A stretch of 19,410 nt of DNA from Micromonosporaceae bacterium (GTDB lineage Bacteria; Actinomycetota; Actinomycetes; Mycobacteriales; Micromonosporaceae): positions 1 to 19,410 of the forward strand of contig DPJL01000326.1 in assembly GCA_003543035.1 (NCBI GenBank), written 5' to 3'. Below are positions 1 to 6,975 of this stretch, one piece after another (position 1 is the stretch's first letter; each line of letters begins with the position of its first letter). A program made the position numbers and the translations under genes. A model generated the notes under the pieces. The model saw nothing but the letters and a program-made list of their open reading frames with translations, was not told where the DNA came from and made no database searches.

Positions 1-60
1 GGGGGGGGAGGGCGGAGGGGGGAAGGGGGAGGGAGAGGGAGGAGTGGTGGGGGGGGGGGG
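1..60. repeat. G-rich low-complexity contig end, probable sequencing artefact
   Basis: The first 60 bases are nearly all G with scattered A and a few T or C, including a run of about 12 G just before position 61. From position 61 onward the sequence abruptly becomes normal coding DNA, with clear protein-family similarity on the minus strand. The reading frame of that gene stays open through the G block, but would give only Pro, Ser, Leu, His and Arg, with no family resemblance. Poly-G tails of this type are known from two-colour short-read chemistry, where no signal is called as G. I infer an artefact rather than real genomic sequence. Confidence 0.75.
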
Positions 61-394
61 AGCCGTAGAAGTAGATGGGCAGGCCCTGCTCGGCAGCGTC
101 AGCCAGCACCCACAGCGCGAGGTCAGGGCCGTATACGCGGTCCTTCAGCCGGGTGCCGTGCAGCAGGTTCAGCGCCCACCGCACTGGCTGCCCGTCCGGA
201 GTAACCAGGTCAAAGCTGTTGAGCTGGCGGCGCAGGGACGAGTCGCCGACACCCTCCATGATCCCGTGAACGGCCAGGGCGGTCATCGCGAAGTGCCGCC
301 GTTCGGTGGCGGCTTTGATGATCTGCGCGGTGGCGGCCGGGTAGTCGCAGGCGTCTATCAGGACACCGAGCACGTTTCGCTTGGAGGGGTCCAT
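61..394 (-). CDS. WecG/TagA/CpsF-family glycosyltransferase, 3' end missing
   Basis: This minus-strand gene starts at the ATG at 394-392 and reads 111 sensible codons to position 62, where it runs into the G block. The family transfers N-acetylmannosamine or a related sugar onto an undecaprenyl-pyrophosphate-linked GlcNAc at the inner face of the membrane, in teichoic acid, exopolysaccharide or enterobacterial common antigen assembly. Visible family features are DLVTPDGQPVRWA (residues 62-74), holding the conserved Asp of the TPDG motif (Asp66), then RVYGPDL (86-92), then GLPIYFYG (104-111), which normally opens the second Rossmann-like half. Full-length members have about 230-270 residues, so less than half is present. 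The stop of the upstream epimerase lies 7 bases before the ATG, and a GAGG overlapping that stop can serve as ribosome binding site. The two genes are therefore probably co-transcribed. Exact substrate unknown. Confidence 0.85.
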
Positions 395-401
395 GGCCGC
401 C

Positions 402-1469
402 TCACTCGTGCCACTTGCCTAGGTTGGCCTCGTGAATCTCGGCCATGATCGCTGGAACGTCGTAGGTCGGGCTCCAGCGTGGGTAGTGATCGCGAAACTT
501 TCCCATGTCACTGATGTACCACTGATGGTCCCCGATGCGGTTCTCTTCCCGATAATTAACCTTTGCCGGTTTGCCGGTAATTTGCTCCGCAATCGCAAAA
601 GCCTCCAGATGGGAGACGTTGGCAAAGCGCCCGCCGCCCAGGTTGTAGACCTCCCCGGAGCGTGGGGCGCGGAAGAAAGCCTCGAAAGCGGTGAGGACAT
701 CACGCGAGTGGATCGTGTCCCGGACCATCTTCCCCTTGTAGCCATAGAGCTGGTAGACGCGGCCCTGCATGACGCACCGCATCAGGTAGGCGAGGAAGCC
801 GTGCAGCTCAGCGGCTGAATGACCGGGGCCGGTGAGCGTGCCGCCCCGAAAGCAGGCCGTCCGCATGCCGAAATACCGGCCGTACTCCTGGACCATGACA
901 TCCGCGGCCAGCTTGGCGGCCCCGAAGAGGGTGTGCATGCTGCTGTCGATGCTCATGCTCTCATCGATGCCTTCGGCATACCGGTGGCCGGCCGTTACCT
1001 CGAATCGGGTCTCCTGCTCGATCAGGGGAAGCCGATTCGGTGAGTCGCCATAGACCTTGTTGGTGGAGCAGTGAATGAAGACCGCCTCCGGCGCGTGCAG
1101 CCGGGTTTGTTCAAGCACGTTCAACGTGCCGGCGGCGTTCACATCGAAATCGGTGAACGGCTCCTTCGCCGCCCAGTCATGACTGGGCTGAGCGGCGGCA
1201 TGAACAACCAAAGAGATGTCACGGCCATACCGGAGGAAGACTTTCTCCAGGCCGTCCCGGTCGCGCACATCCAAATTCAGATGGGTGTACCGGGAGCCAA
1301 GTGACGTGATCAGAAGGTGCCTGCTCCAATCCGTTGAGGCTTCCGGCCCGAAGAAGTAGCGCCGCATGTCGTTGTCGATCCCCACCACATGCAGTCCGAG
1401 GCCGGCAAAGTGCCGGGCCGCTTCTGATCCGATCAATCCGGCCGAGCCGGTTACCAGGGCAACAGTCAC
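402..1469 (-). CDS. NAD-dependent epimerase/dehydratase, CDP-paratose 2-epimerase-like
   Basis: A 355-aa extended short-chain dehydrogenase/reductase that should act in the cytosol on a nucleotide sugar. The N-terminal Rossmann motif TGSAGLIG (residues 7-14) binds NAD. The stretches IDNDMRRYFFGPE (31-43), HAAAQPSHDWA (90-100), STNKVYGD (125-132) and ELHGFLAYLMRC are typical, as I recall, of proteins annotated as CDP-paratose 2-epimerase (tyvelose epimerase), which inverts C2 of the sugar. The usual SDR YxxxK pair reads F172-G-A-A-K176, so the catalytic Tyr position carries Phe while Lys176 and Thr126 remain. Start: the codon at 1469-1467 is GTG, with a weak AGGG about 4 bases upstream, and the glycine-rich motif begins at residue 7, as expected. 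It is followed 7 bases later by a TagA-family glycosyltransferase, which supports a surface-glycan role. The sugar itself cannot be read from sequence. Confidence 0.85.
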   Translation of the reverse strand: MTVALVTGSAGLIGSEAARHFAGLGLHVVGIDNDMRRYFFGPEASTDWSRHLLITSLGSRYTHLNLDVRDRDGLEKVFLRYGRDISLVVHAAAQPSHDWAAKEPFTDFDVNAAGTLNVLEQTRLHAPEAVFIHCSTNKVYGDSPNRLPLIEQETRFEVTAGHRYAEGIDESMSIDSSMHTLFGAAKLAADVMVQEYGRYFGMRTACFRGGTLTGPGHSAAELHGFLAYLMRCVMQGRVYQLYGYKGKMVRDTIHSRDVLTAFEAFFRAPRSGEVYNLGGGRFANVSHLEAFAIAEQITGKPAKVNYREENRIGDHQWYISDMGKFRDHYPRWSPTYDVPAIMAEIHEANLGKWHE

Positions 1470-1512
1470 GCCCTACTCAACGGGGGTTGACCAGTTCGGG
1501 GTGTCCAAAGCA

Positions 1513-1528
1513 GAATGACATGTCATTC
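1513..1528. promoter_or_regulatory. Perfect 16-bp palindrome, probable TetR operator
   Basis: GAATGACATGTCATTC is its own reverse complement. It lies in the 75-bp gap between the divergent epimerase and TetR genes, ending 16 bases before the TetR start codon and 44 bases before the epimerase start. TetR-family regulators commonly bind such short dyads in their own promoter region. Its layout resembles the AATGA...TCATT operator type I recall for BM3R1-like TetR repressors. Autoregulation, and possibly control of the epimerase, is inferred from position. Confidence 0.6.
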
Positions 1529-1534
1529 CGGCAT

Positions 1535-1539
1535 GGAGG
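1535..1539 (+). promoter_or_regulatory. Ribosome binding site deciding the TetR start
   Basis: GGAGG lies 5 bases before the ATG at 1545. Two in-frame ATGs further upstream (1515 and 1533) lack such a site, and the first lies inside the palindrome. The 1545 start is therefore preferred. Confidence 0.6.
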
Positions 1540-1544
1540 TTTGG

Positions 1545-2147
1545 ATGACCAAGCGAGAGAAGATCCTGCAAGCGGCCGGGAAGGTGTTCGCCGAGCGGGG
1601 CTATCACGCCGCGGGGATCGCCGACATCGCTCGCGAGTTAGGCGCTGGTCATGGCACCTTCTACCGGTACTTCAAGAACAAAGAGGAGATCGCGCGAAGC
1701 CTGATCGCGCAGGCACTTGGCCGGGTCATGACGGCGCTGGCCGACGAGGATCCGAGCGCACCGTCCTGCTTGGACGAATACCGGGCCCAGGTGCGCCGGA
1801 TTGGCAACAAGCTCTTCGACCTGGTCATCGCCGAGCCGCAACTGTGCCAAATCCTGTTCTACGACGCCATCGCCATCGATCGCTCCCAGGCGGATTTCGT
1901 CGGCCGGGCGATGGAAGCAAGCGGCGCCTACACCGCCGAGTTCATCCGCAATGGGCAATGCAAGGGCTTCCTGCGCGACGACGTTGACGCGCAGGTGGTT
2001 GGGCTGGCGGTCAACGGCATGATCCTCGCCGGTGCCGCCCGCCTGCTCCACGCGGCCGACCCCGAAACCGAACGCCGGCCGTGGATCCAGGTAGTGGAAA
2101 CACTGATGTTCGATGGATTGGGGGAGGGTCGAGATGGTTCAGGTTGA
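1545..2147 (+). CDS. TetR/AcrR-family transcriptional regulator
   Basis: A 200-aa DNA-binding repressor of the TetR class. The N-terminal helix-turn-helix occupies about residues 6-50: KREKILQAAGKVFAERGY, then GIADIARELGAGHGTFYRYF, then KNKEEI. The GTFYRYFKNKEE segment is the most recognisable part of the family. The C-terminal two thirds is the variable ligand-binding and dimerisation domain, and its ligand cannot be told. Length is normal for the family. The start at 1545 is chosen for its GGAGG site and because it places the HTH at the usual distance from the N-terminus. The gene sits behind a perfect palindrome (1513-1528) and overlaps the next gene by 14 bases, so it probably regulates itself and that membrane protein. 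Confidence 0.93.
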   Translation: MTKREKILQAAGKVFAERGYHAAGIADIARELGAGHGTFYRYFKNKEEIARSLIAQALGRVMTALADEDPSAPSCLDEYRAQVRRIGNKLFDLVIAEPQLCQILFYDAIAIDRSQADFVGRAMEASGAYTAEFIRNGQCKGFLRDDVDAQVVGLAVNGMILAGAARLLHAADPETERRPWIQVVETLMFDGLGEGRDGSG

Positions 2148-2940
2148 TGTCTTCTGGGCGTACGGGATAGGCGCCGGAATGGCAACGGCGGCTTCCTATC
2201 GCATCAAGCAGGATCCGGCCGACAAGGGCCCGCTCCTGACCACGGTTGTCTACTGTGGACTGCTCTTCGCCCCGAGCGGCATCTGGCTGCTGTGGGGCTT
2301 CCCCGACTGGGAGACGATGCAGGTGGCTTCGTCGCACAGCTCGCTGCCGCCGTGGTTAGTGGCCTTATTCGCCGCGACGAACATCAGTCAGGGGATGCTC
2401 GGCTACTGGGTCGCTCGCCGATTGATCCTCAGCGGCCGCACCTATGCCGCGTTCTTACAGGCCGGTCTCGGGTACTTCGGCATGTTCTTCATCCTCGTGC
2501 ACGGCTGGGATGGCCGTGGCTACCAACGCTTCTTCTCCGCGTCGCGCGACGTCTTCGCGACCTGGCCCGCGAATCCCACGGTGGCCGATGGCTTCTCGCG
2601 TGCGGGCGACTGGCTGACCTCCCCGGTGGCGCTGACCCTCTACGGCATGGGCGCAGTCCTCATCCCGGCGATGATCGCGCCGATGCTCACCTGGATCAGG
2701 GCGGGGCATCGCGAGGCGGGCGTACAACGGTCAGCTGTTCTGTTGGTGGGTCTGGTGTTCGTGGCGATCCTCGGGGTCACGTTGGGCGCGGCGATAGTGG
2801 CGAGCGTGCTGATCCATCAGCTCGGCTGGTGGCTTGGCGTCCCCGCGGTCGCACTCCTGATGTGGCTGCTGATTGTCCGACGCCGGAACGGCTTGGCCTA
2901 TCTCGTGTTTCGCCCGCTCATGCTTCCAGCTCATGTTTGA
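2134..2940 (+). CDS. Multi-spanning membrane protein of unknown function
   Basis: A 268-aa hydrophobic protein whose family I do not recognise. About seven membrane segments can be picked out, at roughly residues 5-21, 34-54, 72-92, 103-123, 163-187, 200-223 and 226-248. A hydrophilic stretch at about 124-160 (HGWDGRGYQRFFSASRDV and onward) probably forms a loop and contains many aromatic residues. The C-terminus is basic (VRRRNGLAY). The ATG at 2134 is preferred over an in-frame ATG at 2113 because GGGGAGGG lies 5 bases before it. It overlaps the end of the TetR gene by 14 bases, so the two are almost certainly translated from one message. Its last 23 bases overlap the 3' end of the convergent SRPBCC gene. 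A transporter or membrane-bound enzyme is possible, but no signature motif supports either. Confidence 0.8.
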   Translation: MVQVDVFWAYGIGAGMATAASYRIKQDPADKGPLLTTVVYCGLLFAPSGIWLLWGFPDWETMQVASSHSSLPPWLVALFAATNISQGMLGYWVARRLILSGRTYAAFLQAGLGYFGMFFILVHGWDGRGYQRFFSASRDVFATWPANPTVADGFSRAGDWLTSPVALTLYGMGAVLIPAMIAPMLTWIRAGHREAGVQRSAVLLVGLVFVAILGVTLGAAIVASVLIHQLGWWLGVPAVALLMWLLIVRRRNGLAYLVFRPLMLPAHV

Positions 2941-3376
2941 GGCGGCGCAACGTTTCCCGCATGCCCTCACGATTGACCTCGGGCCGCATCTTCGCGGACC
3001 GCCCGGTGAAGATGCGCCCCAACAGCATCGCCCCGCGACCTCGCTTGTCCTGCCACGTCTCGGTCACTCGTGTGCCGCCGTCGGCGGGGGTGAACTGGTA
3101 CCCCCATCGGGCCACCGGAAGGCCGAAAGTTGTGACGTCAAAGGCGAACTCGGCACTGGGCCGAGCGACCCGCACGGTGCACGTGGTGAACCAGAGGAAC
3201 GGGCCGCGCCGGTTCCAGCCGACAAACCGAGTCGGGCGCCCGCCTTCGCGCCGCCACACCCAGACGCCGATGCACTCCGGACTCCAGCGAGCCATCCGTT
3301 TGATGTCGGCGACCGCGTCGTAGACCTGCTCCGGCGCAACGCTGATGGTCAATTCCTCCGACACCGTCTCAGCCAT
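2918..3376 (-). CDS. SRPBCC (START/polyketide cyclase-like) family protein
   Basis: A 152-aa protein with the helix-grip fold pattern of the SRPBCC superfamily, which binds hydrophobic ligands in a deep cavity. Visible features are EELTISVAPEQVYDAVADI (residues 7-25), the usual first strand plus short helices, then RMARWSPEC (27-35), the middle antiparallel strands, GTRVTETWQD (101-110), and the long C-terminal helix ending at the stop. The ATG at 3376 fits the family N-terminus. No ribosome binding site precedes it, but a TANNNT hexamer (TACGCT, plus-strand 3383-3388) lies 6 bases upstream, which would fit a leaderless transcript. An upstream in-frame ATG at 3448 would add 24 residues and would overlap the divergent gene. 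The 3' end overlaps the membrane-protein gene by 23 bases. The ligand is unknown. Confidence 0.8.
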   Translation of the reverse strand: MAETVSEELTISVAPEQVYDAVADIKRMARWSPECIGVWVWRREGGRPTRFVGWNRRGPFLWFTTCTVRVARPSAEFAFDVTTFGLPVARWGYQFTPADGGTRVTETWQDKRGRGAMLLGRIFTGRSAKMRPEVNREGMRETLRRLKHELEA

Positions 3377-3382
3377 GCCGAC

Positions 3383-3388
3383 AGCGTA
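3383..3388 (-). promoter_or_regulatory. Possible leaderless -10 element for the SRPBCC gene
   Basis: On the minus strand TACGCT matches the actinobacterial -10 pattern TANNNT. It ends 6 bases before the preferred ATG at 3376, the spacing expected if transcription starts at the start codon. No convincing -35 is visible, so this is suggestive only. Confidence 0.25.
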
Positions 3389-3437
3389 TTTGGGAGGGAT
3401 CGGCAGTGCCTCCTCAAGCCGCCTCAGGACGGCTAGC

Positions 3438-3866
3438 GTGATCGACATGTACTACGTTCAGTCGCAGACGATCGAGCTCGCCGATGTTGCGCCGCAAACG
3501 ATTTGGGCCATCCTCTCGGATCCGCAGACGCATCACCCGCGCTGGGATGAGAGGGTGAAATCGGTCCGGCTAGAAGGCCCGTTCGCCGACGGAACGGTGC
3601 AGTGGATCGCTTTCACCTTCGCGCCGGAGCCGGTCAGGACGGTCCTGATGGATGTCATCCACGGCGTGGGATACAGCGATGATGTCGAAGTGTTCGGCCT
3701 CGACGGACGGTTCACCCACCGGATCGACAGCAACGATGCCGGTGGTTGCCGGGTTTCCTTCACCATCTGGCTGGAAGGTGAAGGTGCGGATGTTTCCGGG
3801 CCGAATGTCAGCGCCGGGTTCCCTGGTCAGCTCGAAGCGTTGGCCGCATACGCCCGGAGGCTGTGA
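3438..3866 (+). CDS. SRPBCC family protein (polyketide cyclase/dehydrase-like)
   Basis: A small protein of 142 aa from the GTG at 3438, or 139 aa from the ATG at 3447. The N-terminal pattern TIELADVAPQTIWAILSDPQ followed by HPRWDERVKSVR is the standard opening of SRPBCC domains (strand, two short helices, then the Trp-containing turn). The C-terminal helix is FPGQLEALAAYARRL. I prefer GTG 3438 because AGGACGG (3426-3432) sits 5 bases upstream, while the ATG at 3447 has no site at a usable distance. It is divergent from the other SRPBCC gene. The two share only the fold pattern and are not close copies. The last 40 bases overlap the 3' end of the convergent RND pump gene. Ligand or enzymatic role cannot be read from the sequence. 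Confidence 0.75.
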   Translation: MIDMYYVQSQTIELADVAPQTIWAILSDPQTHHPRWDERVKSVRLEGPFADGTVQWIAFTFAPEPVRTVLMDVIHGVGYSDDVEVFGLDGRFTHRIDSNDAGGCRVSFTIWLEGEGADVSGPNVSAGFPGQLEALAAYARRL

Positions 3867-6800
3867 CGCTGCCGGTGTAGGCCACCGAAGCGGAGATAGA
3901 CAGCCGGGATGACGAAGAGGTTGAGCAGAGTCGAAGTGGCAAGCCCGCCCAGGATCACGATCGCCATCGGATGTTCGATCTCATTGCCGGGGATCTGGCC
4001 CAACAGCACCATTGGTACCAAAGCCAATCCGGCCGCCAACGTGGTCATCAGGATCGGGGCGAGGCGTTCGCGAGCGCCGCGCAGCACGAGCTCCGGCCCG
4101 AAGGGCACGCCCTCGAGCCGCTCTAGATGCTGGAAGTGACCGATCATCAGAATGCCGTTGCGGGCAGCGATCCCCAGCACAGTGAAGAAGCCGACCAGCG
4201 AGCCAAGTGAGATCACCCCGCCGCCGACGGAGGCCGCGAGCACTCCGCCGACCAACGCAGAGGGGAGGGTGACCAGCACGATCCCGGTGAGCCGCCAGTT
4301 GCCAAAAGCCATCTGCAGCAACACCATGATGGCCACCACCACAGCGATCGCGAGATAGATCAGCCGCCGCTCCGCCTCCTGACGCTCGGCGTATTCACCT
4401 AGCAGCTCGAAGTGGTAGCCCTGCGGGAACTCGACCCTGGCGAGCTTGTTGGTGATCTCGTCGACCGTGGATCCGAGGTCGCGATCGCGGACATTCGCGC
4501 CGACATCAAGCTTCCGGAAGCCCCGGTCGTGCGTGATGATGTTCGGCGTTGGCTTGATGGCAACCTCGGCCACCTCTTGCAGCCGGACGTGACCGCCATC
4601 CGGGGTGTCGATGGGAATGTTGCGCAACGCGGTCAGGTCATGCCTCGTCTCCGGCGTACTCCAAAGCCGCACGTCATAGATCCGGCCGCCCCGGTACAGG
4701 TCGCCGACCTCCTCGGTGGCCACCATGGCGGCGACGGCTCTTCTCACGTCCCCGGGTTTGAGGCCATAGCGTTGCGCTGCCTCGAGGTTCACCCGGACAT
4801 CGATCTGCGGCACGTTGACCTGTAGTGAGACGTGCTCATCCACCACTCCCCGGGTGTCACCGAGGATCTGCTTCACCTCCGCTGCCTTGGCACGCAACAC
4901 TTCCAGGTCGTTTCCATAGAGCCGGACCACAATTGCTTCGCCGGCGCCGGAGAGCACCTCCCGGATCCGCTCCTTCAGATACGTCTGCACATCGCGACGC
5001 AATCCCGGGTACCCGTCGACGACCTCCTGCACGCTGGCGAGCGTCCGGTCATAGTCGGCCTTCTCGTCGACACTGATCCAGTTCTCGGTGAAGTTGATCC
5101 CGACGGGTTCGTCCGCGTTGACCGCCTGTCCAATGTGGGCACCGAAATTCCGAACGCCCGGGAGGGCTTTGAGCTCCCGGCTGGCAGCCTCGGTGATGCG
5201 CACCATCTCCGGATGCGACGTGGATGGCTCGGTCACCCAGTGCATCAGGAAATCCCGCTCCTTGAAGTTAGGAAGCAGGGATTGGCCGAGGAATGGCACG
5301 GCTCCGATGCCGGCTAGCGCGATGACGAGCACCGCGAGATAGGCCCAGAGCGGGCGGTGCACGATCCGTCCTAGCGCGGCCTGGTACCGAGCCTGAAGCC
5401 AACGGGTCAGCGGTGGCTCGCGATGATTGAGGTCCGCCTTGCGGAGCAGCACCAGGGCCAGCGCCGGGGTGACCGTGAGCGCCACGACCAGGGAGGCCAA
5501 CACGGCAAGCCCGTAGGCGAGCGCGAGCGGCTGGAAGAAGGCTCCGGTCAGCCCGGTCAGGAAGAAGATCGGGGCGGCCGCCACGAGAATGATCAGGGTG
5601 GCGTAGATGATCGGTGCCCGGACCTCAAGGGACGCCTCAAGAATTATGGAGGCGATCGGCTTGGTGCTTCCCTCACGCCGATGCTGGCGAATGCGCCGCA
5701 CGATGTTTTCGATGTCGATGATGGCGTCATCCACCACCACCCCGATGGCGATCACAAAGCCGGCCAGGATCATGGTGTTGACCACGGCACCCTGTGACGA
5801 AAGCACCAGCCAGGCCGCCATCAGGGAGAGCGGGATGGCGGCGAGGCTGATCACCGCGGTGCGCCAGGAATAGAGGAATGCGCCGAGTACCAGGAGAACC
5901 AGCAGACAACCCAGCAGGAGAGCCAGCTGAAGGTTGCTCAGGGCGTGCTCGATGAAGGTGGCGGGCCGGAAGATGGTGGTGTCAATGTCCACTCCGGACA
6001 GACCCGGCGCCAGGTCGGCCAGGGCCTCCTCTACATCGCGCGTGACCTCCAACGTGTTGCCCCAGGGCAGTTTCTCGACCACGAGCATTAGGCCCGGCCC
6101 GCTGTTGATTACCGCGTCCCCGATGAGCGGCGGGTAGTCCTCCACGACCCTGGCCACATCGCCCAGGGTGACCGGACTGCCATTGCGCTCGTCGATCAGG
6201 ACTTTGGCCAGGTCGGCGGGTGTGGCGATGCGTGCGACGTGTTCGACGGCGAGCCGTTGGTTAGGGGTTTCGGTGAAGCCACCCGTGCCCACGATCGCGC
6301 CGTCGGCGTAGGTGAGCAGGCCCGCATCCAGCGCATCCGCGGTGATCTGCTTAACCCTGTCCAGCGTGACGTTGTGGCGGCTCATCAACTCCGGATCGAG
6401 CTGAACGTTGAGCATCTGCTTGCGCTGGCCCCAGATCGCCACGTTGGCGACGCCGCTGATCTGAAGCAGCCGGGCCCGGATCGTGTAGAACGAGATCATC
6501 GAAAGCTCGACGAGTGATCGGTCCGGCGACGAGATGCCGATCTTCATGATCCGACTGGTGGCCGACAAAGGCTGGATGAGTACGGGTGGAGTGCACCAAC
6601 TGGGCAGTGCCGCGGCCACTGAGGCGACCCGCTCCTGAGTCAGTTGGCGGGCTTGCAACAGCTCGGTACCGGGCGCGAAGATCAGCTCGATTTGAGCCAG
6701 CTGGGGTACCGAGCGCGAGCGAAGCTCATCAAGGTCTGGGATCCCCTGCAGAGCCTGTTCCTGAGGGACTGTGACGAGCTCCTCCACCTCGGCCGAGGAC

Positions 6801-6967
6801 AGTCCGAGGCAGGAGGTCTGCACCTCGACCTTCGGTGGGGCGAATTCGGGGAAGACGTCGACCGGGGTATCCCGCAGGTGTCCAACCCCGACAATCATCA
6901 TGCCTATGGCCAGGGCGAGCACCAGAGCCCGGAACTTGAGGCTGGTGCCGACAATCCATCGCATCAT
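3827..6967 (-). CDS. RND-family efflux transporter, CusA/CzcA-like permease (downstream pump)
   Basis: A 1046-aa proton-driven export pump of the RND superfamily. It has the standard layout: TM1 at about 14-30, a first large extracytoplasmic loop (about 31-340), TM2-TM6, TM7, a second large loop, and TM8-TM12. Family marks include the N-terminal VDVFPEFAPPKVEVQT, GVANVAIWGQRKQ (172-184), the TM4 segment AIGVVVDDAIIDIENI with Asp413/Asp414 as likely proton-relay residues, YGLKPGDVRRAV, and the TM10 segment LGIAARNGILMIGHF (Asn937). Near the C-terminus, GNEIEHPMAIVILGGLATSTLLNL is typical of the heavy-metal efflux branch. The Met triad of CusA is not evident, so copper specificity should not be assumed. 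Start: ATG at 6967 (a second ATG at 6964 also fits), 8 bases after the stop of the mini-adaptor. The 3' end overlaps the convergent SRPBCC gene by 40 bases. Substrate unknown; metals or lipophilic compounds are candidates. Confidence 0.9.
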   Translation of the reverse strand: MMRWIVGTSLKFRALVLALAIGMMIVGVGHLRDTPVDVFPEFAPPKVEVQTSCLGLSSAEVEELVTVPQEQALQGIPDLDELRSRSVPQLAQIELIFAPGTELLQARQLTQERVASVAAALPSWCTPPVLIQPLSATSRIMKIGISSPDRSLVELSMISFYTIRARLLQISGVANVAIWGQRKQMLNVQLDPELMSRHNVTLDRVKQITADALDAGLLTYADGAIVGTGGFTETPNQRLAVEHVARIATPADLAKVLIDERNGSPVTLGDVARVVEDYPPLIGDAVINSGPGLMLVVEKLPWGNTLEVTRDVEEALADLAPGLSGVDIDTTIFRPATFIEHALSNLQLALLLGCLLVLLVLGAFLYSWRTAVISLAAIPLSLMAAWLVLSSQGAVVNTMILAGFVIAIGVVVDDAIIDIENIVRRIRQHRREGSTKPIASIILEASLEVRAPIIYATLIILVAAAPIFFLTGLTGAFFQPLALAYGLAVLASLVVALTVTPALALVLLRKADLNHREPPLTRWLQARYQAALGRIVHRPLWAYLAVLVIALAGIGAVPFLGQSLLPNFKERDFLMHWVTEPSTSHPEMVRITEAASRELKALPGVRNFGAHIGQAVNADEPVGINFTENWISVDEKADYDRTLASVQEVVDGYPGLRRDVQTYLKERIREVLSGAGEAIVVRLYGNDLEVLRAKAAEVKQILGDTRGVVDEHVSLQVNVPQIDVRVNLEAAQRYGLKPGDVRRAVAAMVATEEVGDLYRGGRIYDVRLWSTPETRHDLTALRNIPIDTPDGGHVRLQEVAEVAIKPTPNIITHDRGFRKLDVGANVRDRDLGSTVDEITNKLARVEFPQGYHFELLGEYAERQEAERRLIYLAIAVVVAIMVLLQMAFGNWRLTGIVLVTLPSALVGGVLAASVGGGVISLGSLVGFFTVLGIAARNGILMIGHFQHLERLEGVPFGPELVLRGARERLAPILMTTLAAGLALVPMVLLGQIPGNEIEHPMAIVILGGLATSTLLNLFVIPAVYLRFGGLHRQRHSLRAYAANASS

Positions 6968-6975
6968 GGGATTGG

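Noticed and set aside
44..448. Plus-strand open frame of 134 codons at the left end
   Set aside because: It lies opposite the TagA-family and epimerase genes, begins in the G-rich artefact and shows no family pattern.
2292..3323. Long plus-strand open frame of 343 codons across the membrane protein and SRPBCC genes
   Set aside because: It is a shifted-frame shadow of high-GC coding DNA, rich in Arg, Pro and His, without domain features, and crosses two well-supported genes.
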